From Candidatus Effluviviaceae Genus I sp. (GTDB lineage Bacteria > Joyebacterota > Joyebacteria > Joyebacterales > Joyebacteraceae): a stretch of DNA of 50,426 nt. The translations under genes and the position numbers were made by a program. The notes under the pieces were generated by a model. The model was not told where the DNA came from. It did not search any database and worked only from the letters and a program-made list of their open reading frames with translations. How positions within the stretch are numbered: the stretch's first letter is position 1; every line of letters starts with the position of its first letter. This document shows, one piece after another, positions 8,535 through 17,120 of the stretch. The stretch spans positions 1-50,426 of the forward strand of contig VGIX01000012.1 of assembly GCA_016867725.1 (NCBI GenBank). Reading direction: 5' to 3'.

Positions 8535-10912
8535 CAGACACCCCCGTGCGCGAGCTTCCACGCCGCGACCGCGGCCTGGCCCAGGGACACGCCACCGTCG
8601 TTCGCCGGAACCTGCTTGTTGAGGAGCACGCGGAACCCGTCCGACTCGAGCGCGCGAACCAGGCTCCGCAGGAGGAACCGGTTCTGGAAGACGCCGCCCG
8701 CGAGCGCGACGCTCCCGATCCCGCGGGGCCGCGCGATCGCCGCCGCCGCCTCCGCGCAGAACGACACGACCGTGTTGTGGAACGCCGCCGCGCACTCGGC
8801 GACCGCCGCGCCGGCGAGCGCGTCCTCGGCGAGCGCGCGCACGGCGGGGGCCGCGTCCACGACGAGGCGGCCGCCCTCGACGCGCGTCTCGTGAGGATAC
8901 GCCCGCGTCGTCCCGGCGTCCACGAGCGACTCGAGCTCGATGGCGGCCTGCGCGTCGTAGGTCACCTCGCGGCACACGCCGAGGATCGCTGAGGCCGCGT
9001 CGAAGAGCCTCCCCGCGCTCGACGTGTCCACGCAGTTGACGCGCTTCTCGACTTGCTGGCGCACGAGGTCAAGCTCGGCCGCCGGGACGTCGCCGAAGAG
9101 CGGGAGCGCCGCACCGATCAGCTCGTCGCCTCCGGCCGCCCGCAGGTGCGAGAGCGCGACCCGGTACGGGCGCCTCACCGCCGCGTCGCCTCCGGAAAGC
9201 GGCACCGACGCGAGATGCCCCGCGCGCTCGAATCCCACGAGGTCCGCCACGAGGAACTCGCATCCCCAAATGGTCCCGTCAGTCCCGTACCCGGTGCCGT
9301 CGAGCGCGAGCCCGACGACTGGTTCGGTCACGCCGTTCTCCGCCATCACCGACGCGATGTGCGCGTGGTGATGCTGGACGCCGACGGCCGGGACGCCGCG
9401 CTCCTTCGCGAACGACCGCGCGAACCTCGTCGCGAGGTAGTCGGGATGCAGGTCGCACGCCACCGCGCGCGGCTCGGCCCGCAGCCACCCGATGAACTTC
9501 GCGACCATCTCCTCGTACAGCTCGAGCGTCGCGCGGTTCTCCATGTCGCCGATGTGCTGGCTCACGTGCGCGCGGCCGCGCTGCAGGAGCGTGAAGGTGC
9601 ACTTGAGCTCGGTGCCGCACGCGAGGATCTCGGGCGCGCCTTCGACGCCGCAGTCCAGGTCCACCGGATACGGCGCGTAGCCGCGCGACCGCCGCGCCAT
9701 CATCGTCAGGCCGTCCTCGACGAAGACGACCGAGTCGTCGTTGCGGTTCTCGATGCCGCGGTCGTGGGTCAGGAAGGCGTCCACGATGTCCCCGAGCTTC
9801 TCCCGCGCCTCCGGGAGCTCCGCGACGATGGGCTCGCCCGAGGCGTTCCCGCTCGTCATCACGAGCACGGCGAGTTCGTCGTCGAAGAGAAGGTGGTGCA
9901 CGGGCGCGTACGGCAACATCACGCCGAGGTACGCGTTCCGCGGCGCGACGGCGGGCGACAGCGCGCGGGCCGGGCGCGCGCGCCTCGCGAGCAGGACGAC
10001 GGGCGCGGCCGCGCTGAGAAGAACACGTTCCTCCTCGGGGCCGATCTCGGCGATCTCGCGCGTGACCTCGACCGAGCGGCACATGAGCGCGAACGGCTTG
10101 GCGGGGCGCCGCTTGCGCTCGCGGAGCGCGCGCACCGCGGCGTCACTCTCGGCATCCGCCGCGATGTGGAAGCCGCCGAGCCCCTTGACTGCGACGATCC
10201 GTCCCGCCTTGATGAGCGCGCGGCCGCCCGCGGCCGGGTCGGACGCGGGATCGGCCGCGGCATGGCCGACCAGCATGAGCGCAGGCCCGCACACGGGGCA
10301 CGCGTTCGGCTGCGCGTGGAAGCGCCTGTCGAGCGGGTCGTCGTACTCGGCCCGGCACCGCGGGCACATCGTGAACGAGCGCATCGTCGTGCGCGGGCGG
10401 TCGTACGGCGTCCCCTCGATGATGGAGAACCTCGGACCGCAGTTCGTGCAGTTGATGAACGGATAGCGATGGCGGCGGTCGCGCGGGTCCAGGAACTCAC
10501 GCAGGCAGTCCTCGCAGACGGCGGCGTCCGCGCAGATGATGGTGCTCTCGCCGGACTCGTCGAGGCTCGGGCGGATCGCGAAGTCCCGGGCGCCGGCGGG
10601 CGCGACCGGCTCGCGCCGCACCTCGTCCACGCGCGCCAGCGGCGGGGCCCGAAGGACGAGGTCCCGCTCGAACGCGTCGAGTGCCTCCGCGGCCCCCTCG
10701 GCCTCAACGACGACGCCCCGCGCCGAGTTCGCGACGAAGCCCGCCAGCCCGTGTTCCTGCGCCAGCCGGTGGACGAACGGCCGCATGCCCACGCCCTGGA
10801 CCACGCCGCGGAGGACGAACAGCGCGGCGTCCGCGGCGGTATCCCGAGTGTCAAGTGCGCCGGCCTCTGCGCCCTTCGAGGCCGGTCCGCGGGCTGTGGG
10901 TTTCGTCGGCAT
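8534..10912 (-). CDS. hypF: Carbamoyltransferase HypF
   Basis: Makes the carbamoyl-adenylate from carbamoyl phosphate and transfers it to the HypE C-terminal cysteine. 792 aa, full length. Domains in order: acylphosphatase-like (residues about 30-115, GVVQGVGMRPFV), two zinc fingers (CEDC with CTNC, and CPRC with CPVC), a YrdC-like domain, and a Kae1-like carbamoyltransferase domain with the metal-binding HHHAH motif. It is first in the hyp operon. The start ATG at 10912 follows an AT-rich promoter-like stretch with no Shine-Dalgarno sequence. A slightly later start near residue 29 is possible, as the first 28 residues are not family-like. Confidence 0.96.
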   Translation of the reverse strand: MPTKPTARGPASKGAEAGALDTRDTAADAALFVLRGVVQGVGMRPFVHRLAQEHGLAGFVANSARGVVVEAEGAAEALDAFERDLVLRAPPLARVDEVRREPVAPAGARDFAIRPSLDESGESTIICADAAVCEDCLREFLDPRDRRHRYPFINCTNCGPRFSIIEGTPYDRPRTTMRSFTMCPRCRAEYDDPLDRRFHAQPNACPVCGPALMLVGHAAADPASDPAAGGRALIKAGRIVAVKGLGGFHIAADAESDAAVRALRERKRRPAKPFALMCRSVEVTREIAEIGPEEERVLLSAAAPVVLLARRARPARALSPAVAPRNAYLGVMLPYAPVHHLLFDDELAVLVMTSGNASGEPIVAELPEAREKLGDIVDAFLTHDRGIENRNDDSVVFVEDGLTMMARRSRGYAPYPVDLDCGVEGAPEILACGTELKCTFTLLQRGRAHVSQHIGDMENRATLELYEEMVAKFIGWLRAEPRAVACDLHPDYLATRFARSFAKERGVPAVGVQHHHAHIASVMAENGVTEPVVGLALDGTGYGTDGTIWGCEFLVADLVGFERAGHLASVPLSGGDAAVRRPYRVALSHLRAAGGDELIGAALPLFGDVPAAELDLVRQQVEKRVNCVDTSSAGRLFDAASAILGVCREVTYDAQAAIELESLVDAGTTRAYPHETRVEGGRLVVDAAPAVRALAEDALAGAAVAECAAAFHNTVVSFCAEAAAAIARPRGIGSVALAGGVFQNRFLLRSLVRALESDGFRVLLNKQVPANDGGVSLGQAAVAAWKLAHGGV

Positions 10913-10921
10913 GAATGTATA

Positions 10922-10950
10922 ATACTACGCGCCGACGTCACCCCGGGCAA
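10922..10950 (-). promoter_or_regulatory. Putative sigma70-type promoter of the hyp operon
   Basis: On the minus strand TTGCCC (10950-10945) is followed after 17 nt by TAGTAT (10927-10922). Transcription would begin only a few bases before the hypF ATG, suggesting a leaderless or near-leaderless message. This fits the absence of a ribosome binding site. Assigned by pattern only. Confidence 0.35.
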
Positions 10951-11431
10951 CCGTCACACGGTCAGCGAGGCGCGTCTGCCGTGCGCCGTCCCGCCGGACA
11001 CGCCGCCTGCGGCCGGCCGGGCGCACAAGGGTCCGGTACGAGGTCCGAGAGGGGAAGAGGGGAAGCGAGGTCTTGAGGGTGAGGTTCGTGATCTTGCGAA
11101 GCACGCGGGCTCCAGCGCCTACGATCCGTGTGGACAACCGCTACCGACAACTGCCCGAGTGACCTCGCACTTCGTACCCACGTCCCCGACTGCCTCCTGA
11201 CCTGCGCACCCGAATCCTCGTGCTGCTGCCGCCCGCGCCTTCGACACGGCTCTCGCTCGTACTCGCCCCCGGCCTGCGCTTCCTGCCAGCGGAGTGTTCG
11301 CCGTGCCGTCTGTGGCCGGGGCTCCGTGTCTGCATCCGGGCCCAGCTCCGTGGATCGGGTCAGATCGACAGGAACCAGCAAGAGCACCCTGAGTCGTCGT
11401 TCACGATACACCAGTGAGTGCGGCGTTGAGT
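10951..11431. other. Intergenic region between divergent hyp operon and subtilase gene
   Basis: No open frame here has a plausible start, ribosome binding site or recognisable protein. The base pattern lacks the strong G/C third-position bias of neighbouring genes. No repeat or stable terminator was recognised. The left edge is the hypF promoter region and the right edge is the promoter of the secreted subtilase gene. It probably serves as a divergent regulatory spacer, but nothing specific can be assigned. Confidence 0.5.
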
Positions 11432-11460
11432 TGATGGAGAATCGGGAACGGAGTACACTC
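11432..11460 (+). promoter_or_regulatory. Putative promoter of the secreted subtilase operon
   Basis: TTGATG (11432-11437), a 17-nt spacer, then TACACT (11455-11460). The predicted start of transcription near 11467 leaves a leader of about 130 nt before the gene at 11597. Assigned from consensus match and position. Confidence 0.45.
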
Positions 11461-11596
11461 GCTACAGAGAGGCGTGTAGCAGTGCCACGCGAACGGCGAG
11501 TCCGGTGGTCTGCTGGCCCGCCTCACCGGCACGTTCAGGGCGGTTCGCAGATCATCTTGGCCCGCGAGATCCGTCGCGAGATCGGAGGGGGGCGAC

Positions 11597-13804
11597 ATGC
11601 ACTGGCGGACTCACCCTGCGTACGCTGTCCGCACCTCAGCACTCGCAGTTCTCGTCGCGCTCGCAGCTGCGGCGATGGGCCACTCGGCCGAGGTGGTCTT
11701 CAACGGCCTGGACTACTTCAGCGAGGGTGGCCAGTGGTTTGTCGCGTACGGTGGCGACACATTCCGAGTTGCGCCGCATGCGATTGACGTGAGGTTCCGC
11801 GATGGCGTTTCTGCGGCTGCTATTGACTCCGTGCTGGCAGTCGCTGGCGTCACGCGCATGCGTTCCGACCGGCGGGGGTTCCACTACCTGCGGCTCCCGG
11901 AGAGAATGGACGTCATGCAGACGGTCATGGGGCTCTCCGAGTTGCCCGAGGTCGAGCTGGCAGAGACTGGATTCGAGATCAAGCTCCTGAGCAATCCGAA
12001 CGACTCGTTCTTCGACTACCAGTGGTACCTTCACAACACCGGGACGGTGCGCGGCGACACGACCGCCACGGAAGATGCGGACGTCGATGCCCCTGAAGCT
12101 TGGGAGATCGAAACGGGCGACACGACGGCGATCATCGCCATCATCGATACGGGGATCGATCGGTCCCACACCGACCTGTCCCGGAGCGTGTGGCGCAATT
12201 GGGATGATCCGCTCGGCAACTGCATCGATGACGACGACAACGGCTATGTCGACGACTTCTGGGGCTGGAACTTCGATCAGGGGAACAACAACACGCTCCC
12301 TGACTCATCGGACAGGCACGGGACGATCGTCGCGGGTGTGGCAGGAGCGACCTCGAACAACTCCAGGGGTATCGCCGGCCTGGCCGGTGGCGAGGGGAGC
12401 ACTCCTCGACGGTCCTGCCTACTGATGGCGATTCGCTGTGGTGTAGACGACTCCGGCACCATCGCAGGTGCGATCGACTACGCAGCCTTCAACGGGGCCC
12501 GGGTCGTGAACATGAGCTGGTACACGGCTCCGTCTCAGTGCGTGTCGGAGGCCATCAGTCACGCTTACAGTCACGGGGTCCTGCTGGTTGCGGCTGCCGG
12601 GGCCCCAGGCGAGTCGTGGCCCGCGGCGCACAAGGACGTCATGGGTGTCGGCGGAACGAACTGGAATGACGGGTACGGCGGCTACCAGAAAGGCGCTGAG
12701 ATCTGGGCGCCAGGGTTTGCGGTGTCTGGCCATCCATACTCGAGGATCTACACGACGGACTACTCAGGAGGGCCTCCTGACCAGTACGAGTACTACGAAG
12801 GCACCTCACTGGCGGCTCCTCAGGTCGCAGCCATGGGCGCCCTCCTGTTTTCGAAGCACCCTGAGCTGACAGCCGAGGAGTGCCGGCAGTTGATCATTGC
12901 CGGGGCGGACAGCCTGGGGACCATCGGACGCATCACGGTTCGCCGCGCGAACGCGAGGGGTGCGCTGGATGCTCTCTGCGATGCGTCACGGATCGATCCC
13001 CACCTGTCATCGGTCACGTTGTCCGATAGCTCATGCGTGGTGCTTTGTCCGGCCTCGGACCTTGACACGCTGGTTGTTCAGATCACCCTCAGGACTGGCT
13101 GCGGGGAACCCATCGCGAATGTCCCCGCGAACAACATCACCGTCTCTCTTCTGTTGAACGCGCTCTACGACTTCCAGCTCTGCTGTGGAGGCAGCCCGGG
13201 CGAGCTGAATGCGGATGCACCCACGGATACCAATGGAATGACGACCGCGACCATAACGGCGGGAGCTGGTGTTGATCCTGCCGTGGTCGTCAGAGTCACA
13301 GCTGCCGGTGTGGTTCTCGATGATGAGCCAGTCGTCGATCTCCGATCGGTCGCTTACGACGGGCAGTGCGTCGTTCCGGATCCGGAGGAGGACGTCTTGC
13401 CGGACCTGGACTGCGACGGGATTCCGGATGGTCTGGGTGACCACGCACTGGTCGAGGCGCACTACAATCACCAGTGCCCGTCCCGCGGTGAGGGCGACCG
13501 CGCCGTTGAACCAGAGAGGGTCGCCAAGAGGCTCTCGGCATCGCATGCCTTCCCCAATCCCCTCTCGTCCGCGGGCAGCGTACGGTATGAGCTGCCGTGC
13601 GACACGTACGTAGAAGTCTGCGTCTACGCCATGACTGGCCGGCGTGTGAGGGTGCTGGAGCGAGGCCGTCGAACGGCCGGATCTCACAGTGCGACGTGGG
13701 ACGGTCTGGATGAGCATGGCCGCCCCGTAGCCTCCGGCGTGTACTTCATCAGGATCTCCACTCCGGAGGAAGACGTACTGAGAACGGGGGTGATTGTGAG
13801 ATGA
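11597..13804 (+). CDS. Secreted subtilisin-like (S8) peptidase with FlgD-type C-terminal domain
   Basis: 735 aa. A signal peptide is likely over residues 1-31. The S8 catalytic triad is visible: Asp184 (AIIDTGID), His241 (DRHGTIVAG) and Ser404 (EGTSLAAPQ). The oxyanion-hole Asn normally found in the A-A-G-N motif is replaced by Ala336 (VAAAGAPG), so activity may be reduced. A beta-rich Cys-containing region follows, then a C-terminal FlgD-like Ig domain (residues about 655-735, with W-D-G-L-D and S-G-V-Y-F-I), used for sorting or anchoring in FCB-type bacteria. GGAGGGGGG precedes the ATG at 11597. It overlaps the next gene by ATGA. Codon third positions are less G/C-biased than in the hyp genes. 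Confidence 0.9.
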   Translation: MHWRTHPAYAVRTSALAVLVALAAAAMGHSAEVVFNGLDYFSEGGQWFVAYGGDTFRVAPHAIDVRFRDGVSAAAIDSVLAVAGVTRMRSDRRGFHYLRLPERMDVMQTVMGLSELPEVELAETGFEIKLLSNPNDSFFDYQWYLHNTGTVRGDTTATEDADVDAPEAWEIETGDTTAIIAIIDTGIDRSHTDLSRSVWRNWDDPLGNCIDDDDNGYVDDFWGWNFDQGNNNTLPDSSDRHGTIVAGVAGATSNNSRGIAGLAGGEGSTPRRSCLLMAIRCGVDDSGTIAGAIDYAAFNGARVVNMSWYTAPSQCVSEAISHAYSHGVLLVAAAGAPGESWPAAHKDVMGVGGTNWNDGYGGYQKGAEIWAPGFAVSGHPYSRIYTTDYSGGPPDQYEYYEGTSLAAPQVAAMGALLFSKHPELTAEECRQLIIAGADSLGTIGRITVRRANARGALDALCDASRIDPHLSSVTLSDSSCVVLCPASDLDTLVVQITLRTGCGEPIANVPANNITVSLLLNALYDFQLCCGGSPGELNADAPTDTNGMTTATITAGAGVDPAVVVRVTAAGVVLDDEPVVDLRSVAYDGQCVVPDPEEDVLPDLDCDGIPDGLGDHALVEAHYNHQCPSRGEGDRAVEPERVAKRLSASHAFPNPLSSAGSVRYELPCDTYVEVCVYAMTGRRVRVLERGRRTAGSHSATWDGLDEHGRPVASGVYFIRISTPEEDVLRTGVIVR

Positions 13805-16275
13805 GACGGCTTGTGTCAGGCCATGGTCGGATCAGGTCCGACGACTGCTCCCCTAGCCGAGGTCACGCCACGCGACTCATGCTGTGCGGGCTGGTGCTCC
13901 CGCTGCTTGGGCACGTCCCCGTGGCTGCCGGCTCGCTGAGCTGGGAGCAGCTCGGGCCCGATCTCGAAGTGAATGTCGTTGCAGTGGCTCCCGCGACCGG
14001 AGATACGATCCTCACAGCGGCCTTCCTGGACGGCACCCGGCGGGCATATCGGACCGATGACGGGGGCTCATCCTGGTCACCGCTCCCTGAGCTCGCGGGC
14101 ATGCATGACGTCGTGGTCGATCCCCGGCGTCCGACGTTCATGTATGCGGTCGGCGGGGCTGTGTATGTCTCCAGAGATGGCGGGGTCACCTGGGAACCGA
14201 GGACCGCAGACATCGCAGCGACGGTGATCACGCTGGATCCCGCGAATGGCAGGCGTCTGTATGTCGGGACGAATCGCTGGAGGGGGGCGTTCGGCACGAT
14301 CCTCCGAAGCGAGAACTGGGGGAGTACCTGGAGTGACATCGGGGTGAATCTCCCGTTGGGGTACAATGAGGGGATCTCGGACATCGTGGTTGATCCGACC
14401 GACAGCAGCACCGTGTTCGTGTCGACCTACGATTATGAGCCGGGGGGAACGGGGGTCTACAAGACGGAGGACTCCGGAGCGACCTGGGAGTGGCTTGGGT
14501 GGCCGGGTGACGAGGGCGTCCCGCCGGGTCTCATCCGGCAGGTCTCTCGCCTGCACATCTCGGCCGTCGATCCCAAGCGGCTGATTGCCGGATCAGGCGT
14601 GTACTTCGGCGCCGCTGTGACCGGTGCTATCTACGAGACGGCGGATGGCGGGGGAACATGGAACACGCTCTGTGTTTCCGGGGTGCCCGACATCACGTAC
14701 CTCAGGACGAAGGCGCTCGAGCCGCTGTCTCTGAGGCAGGACACCGTCTTCCTCGGAGTTGACCACGTGTACTGGCCCGATTCCGATCAGCTCTTCTACA
14801 GCCTGGACTCCGGGCGAGGGTGGTGGCCGCTCGTTGACGAGATCCTGGACGGCAGCAGGTACGGCTTTGACATCGCCACGGACGACTCGATGCGCGTGTA
14901 CTACACGACCCAATCCGGCATCGTCAGATCGAGCGTCCCCAGGGGACCATCCGTCGTCTACGCAGGGTGCGTGGTCGATGACTCCGCCGGGGGCAATGGC
15001 GATGGGCGGGTCGACCCGGGGGAGGCTGTCTCCCTCGAGGTCGAGTTGCGGAACCTGTTCGCCCGTGCCTCCGCGGTCTCTGCGACGCTCTCGACGGACG
15101 ACGTCTTCGTCTCCGTGACACAGCAGTCTTCGGCCTACCCCGATCTCGTCTGGGGTGAATCAGCCACATCGCTCACACCCTTTGGATTCCAAGTCGATCC
15201 AGCGCGTCCCCCGGGCCCGCTGGAGCTCACCCTTCAGATCGTGGCCACGGGCTTCTCTGCCTCCGAGACCTTCTTCGTCGAGCCGAGGATCCTGCTCGTC
15301 GACGACGACGACTTCTTCGGTCCCTACGAGACCGCCTACGAGCAGTCGCTTAAGGAGAACCACCTTGCCTACCGCACGTGGCACATCGTGCCCGACGGCG
15401 CCGTCACGGCGGACCTTCTCGCCGAGCATGACGCCGTGATCTGGTTCACCTCAGCGACGCGGCGGGGCGTGCGCGGGACGACATTGAGCCCCGAGGAAGA
15501 GGGTCTGCTGTCCAGCTATCTCGACGGCGGCGGCAGGCTCTTCCTCTCGTCCCAGGACTATCTCAGTGAGGCGCCCGTCGGGGTCCCGGACTTCGCCGCC
15601 CGGTACCTGCACGTCAGCGGGAGCTTCAAGGACTCGTCCAAGCCGGGGGTCGCGGGGCTGCCGGGAGACCCGATCGGGGACGGCCTCGTGTTCAACCCGC
15701 TGGAGTATCCCTTCACGAACCGGTCCGACTCCGTCTTCCCCGACGGCCTCGCCGCACGAGTCATGAACGGCGTGCCGGGGCCGGGGGCCGCTGCGATTCG
15801 CTACCCGGCGGAGGTCGACACCTCCGCGTTCAGGACCGTGTTCTTCGCGTTCCCGTTCGAGGCCGTTCCGGAGGGCGGGGAGCCTCCATGCACCCGCGCA
15901 ACGCTCATGAGGCGCGTCATCGAGTGGCTGGTGCCTGAGGGAGGTCTGGTGTCGACGGGAGTAGCGGCCCAGCCCGCTCCAGCCGGGACCGCCGGAGGCC
16001 CCACGCTGCTCTGCAGCCCCAACCCCGCCCGCGGTTCCGTCCGCCTGGACATCACATCGCCAGGCGATCGCGGCGACGTGCGCGTCACGATCTACTCAGT
16101 TGACGGCAGGCGGATCTGGGGACCGTGCGTTGCGGGGACGAGTTCGGAAGGGACAGCTTCGGTGACGTGGGATGGGTGCTCGGAGGCCGGGACTCGAGCG
16201 GCGTCCGGTGTTTACCTGGTTCGCGCATCTGCGGGCGGTCGCCGCACCCACGGGAAGCTCGTCCTCATCGAGTAG
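13801..16275 (+). CDS. Secreted BNR/sialidase-repeat protein with FlgD-type C-terminal domain
   Basis: 824 aa. A hydrophobic export segment near residues 26-44 suggests secretion; the true start may be the internal ATG at about residue 27. Residues about 75-350 contain at least five Asp-box-like repeats of the S-x-D-x-G-x-T-W type (TDDGGSSW, SRDGGVTW, TEDSGATW, TADGGGTW and variants), implying a beta-propeller. Around residues 378-390 comes DDSAGGNGDGRVDPGE, a motif common in secreted Ig-like or CARDB modules. A Rossmann-like segment beginning ILLVDDDDFFGPYE follows, and the protein closes with a FlgD-like Ig domain. The ATGA overlap with the upstream subtilase gene shows coupled translation. 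The substrate is unknown. Confidence 0.85.
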   Translation: MRRLVSGHGRIRSDDCSPSRGHATRLMLCGLVLPLLGHVPVAAGSLSWEQLGPDLEVNVVAVAPATGDTILTAAFLDGTRRAYRTDDGGSSWSPLPELAGMHDVVVDPRRPTFMYAVGGAVYVSRDGGVTWEPRTADIAATVITLDPANGRRLYVGTNRWRGAFGTILRSENWGSTWSDIGVNLPLGYNEGISDIVVDPTDSSTVFVSTYDYEPGGTGVYKTEDSGATWEWLGWPGDEGVPPGLIRQVSRLHISAVDPKRLIAGSGVYFGAAVTGAIYETADGGGTWNTLCVSGVPDITYLRTKALEPLSLRQDTVFLGVDHVYWPDSDQLFYSLDSGRGWWPLVDEILDGSRYGFDIATDDSMRVYYTTQSGIVRSSVPRGPSVVYAGCVVDDSAGGNGDGRVDPGEAVSLEVELRNLFARASAVSATLSTDDVFVSVTQQSSAYPDLVWGESATSLTPFGFQVDPARPPGPLELTLQIVATGFSASETFFVEPRILLVDDDDFFGPYETAYEQSLKENHLAYRTWHIVPDGAVTADLLAEHDAVIWFTSATRRGVRGTTLSPEEEGLLSSYLDGGGRLFLSSQDYLSEAPVGVPDFAARYLHVSGSFKDSSKPGVAGLPGDPIGDGLVFNPLEYPFTNRSDSVFPDGLAARVMNGVPGPGAAAIRYPAEVDTSAFRTVFFAFPFEAVPEGGEPPCTRATLMRRVIEWLVPEGGLVSTGVAAQPAPAGTAGGPTLLCSPNPARGSVRLDITSPGDRGDVRVTIYSVDGRRIWGPCVAGTSSEGTASVTWDGCSEAGTRAASGVYLVRASAGGRRTHGKLVLIE

Positions 16276-16400
16276 CTCCCACGCAGCGCGGTCGCCGCTC
16301 GTCGCTCTGGCCCGGTTCCGGTGGAAGTGCGTGGTCCGGGCGCTCGTGGAGGGCATCACGCTCGACGCGGCGTCGGGGAGCGAAGAGATCAGCATACGGA

Positions 16401-16440
16401 AGCTCCCAGAACCTGGCATTGCCGGCGCTGGGAGCTCTTT
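16401..16440 (+). terminator. Inverted repeat, possible terminator
   Basis: AGCTCCCAG (16401-16409) pairs perfectly with CTGGGAGCT (16428-16436) across an 18-nt loop and is followed by CTTT. It lies 125 bp after the BNR-protein stop and upstream of the FmdE-like gene. The short T run makes it a weak intrinsic terminator, or alternatively a leader structure. Confidence 0.4.
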
Positions 16441-16491
16441 CCAGGCGGTGGCGGGGGACGAGTCCGGCCCAGCGACCGAAGAGGGTGACCC

Positions 16492-16902
16492 ATGACGATT
16501 CCCGATGAGCTCCGCCGCGCCGCCGAGTTCCACACGCACCTGGGGCCCTTCCTCGTGGTCGGCCTCCGCATGGGCCGCGTGGTGACGCGAGAGCTCGGGT
16601 GCGAGCCCTTCACCATCAGGATCACGGCCAACACGGGGCCCGTCCCGCCGCACTCCTGCTGCGTCGACGGCCTCCAGCTCTCGACGCCGTGCACCGTCGG
16701 AAACGGCGGGCTCGCCGTCGCCGACGCGCGCGACATGAGCATCGAGGCCGTGAAGGACGGCGCGGTGCTCACCATCCGGCTGCGCGAAGACGTCTGGCGC
16801 CGCATCGAGAACGAGTGCACCGAGGAGAACCAGGAGACGTTCGCCTGCGGCATCTGGGAGATGCCCGAGCCGGACCTCCTCGTCGTGACCCGCGGCGCCT
16901 GA
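16492..16902 (+). CDS. FmdE-like protein (formylmethanofuran dehydrogenase subunit E family)
   Basis: 136 aa. The N-terminal FHTHLGPFLVVGLRMG corresponds to the family F-H-G-H-x-C-P-G-x-x-x-G-x-R-M-G block, but the usual Cys is replaced by Leu. CCVDGLQLSTPCTVGNGGL matches the second conserved FmdE block (D-x-x-Q-x-x-x-x-C-T-x-G). The C-terminal zinc ribbon seen in some family members is absent. FmdE domains are found well outside methanogens, often in genomes with molybdenum/tungsten or formate enzymes, and their role is unclear. GAGGGTGA precedes the ATG. It stands alone, with no fmd/fwd genes nearby. Confidence 0.85.
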   Translation: MTIPDELRRAAEFHTHLGPFLVVGLRMGRVVTRELGCEPFTIRITANTGPVPPHSCCVDGLQLSTPCTVGNGGLAVADARDMSIEAVKDGAVLTIRLREDVWRRIENECTEENQETFACGIWEMPEPDLLVVTRGA

Positions 16903-17120
16903 GTCCGCCGGCCCGGCTGCGCGTGTTCCGACGGCGACGGGCCGACGCGGCCGCCGTGAAGTCAGCCTTTCGCGACCAATCTTCAAAAAGACCTGTTCCC
17001 CGCACAGCCGACGGCCTATCATCGTGAGGCGACGGCGCGGATGCCCGCGCCGCCCCGGTCCGCCTGAACGCCTCACCCTGCTCTCGGGACCGGGACGCGA
17101 GCCGCGCGTGAGGGCCGCCC

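Noticed and set aside
11128-11787. 219-codon plus-strand frame crossing into the subtilase gene
   Set aside because: Ser/Arg/Cys-rich, no ribosome binding site, and it overlaps the clear signal peptide of the subtilase in another frame.
16900-16960. Possible read-through of the FmdE TGA giving a Cys-containing tail
   Set aside because: The residues after the stop do not resemble the FmdE zinc ribbon and there is no SECIS-like stem at the right distance.
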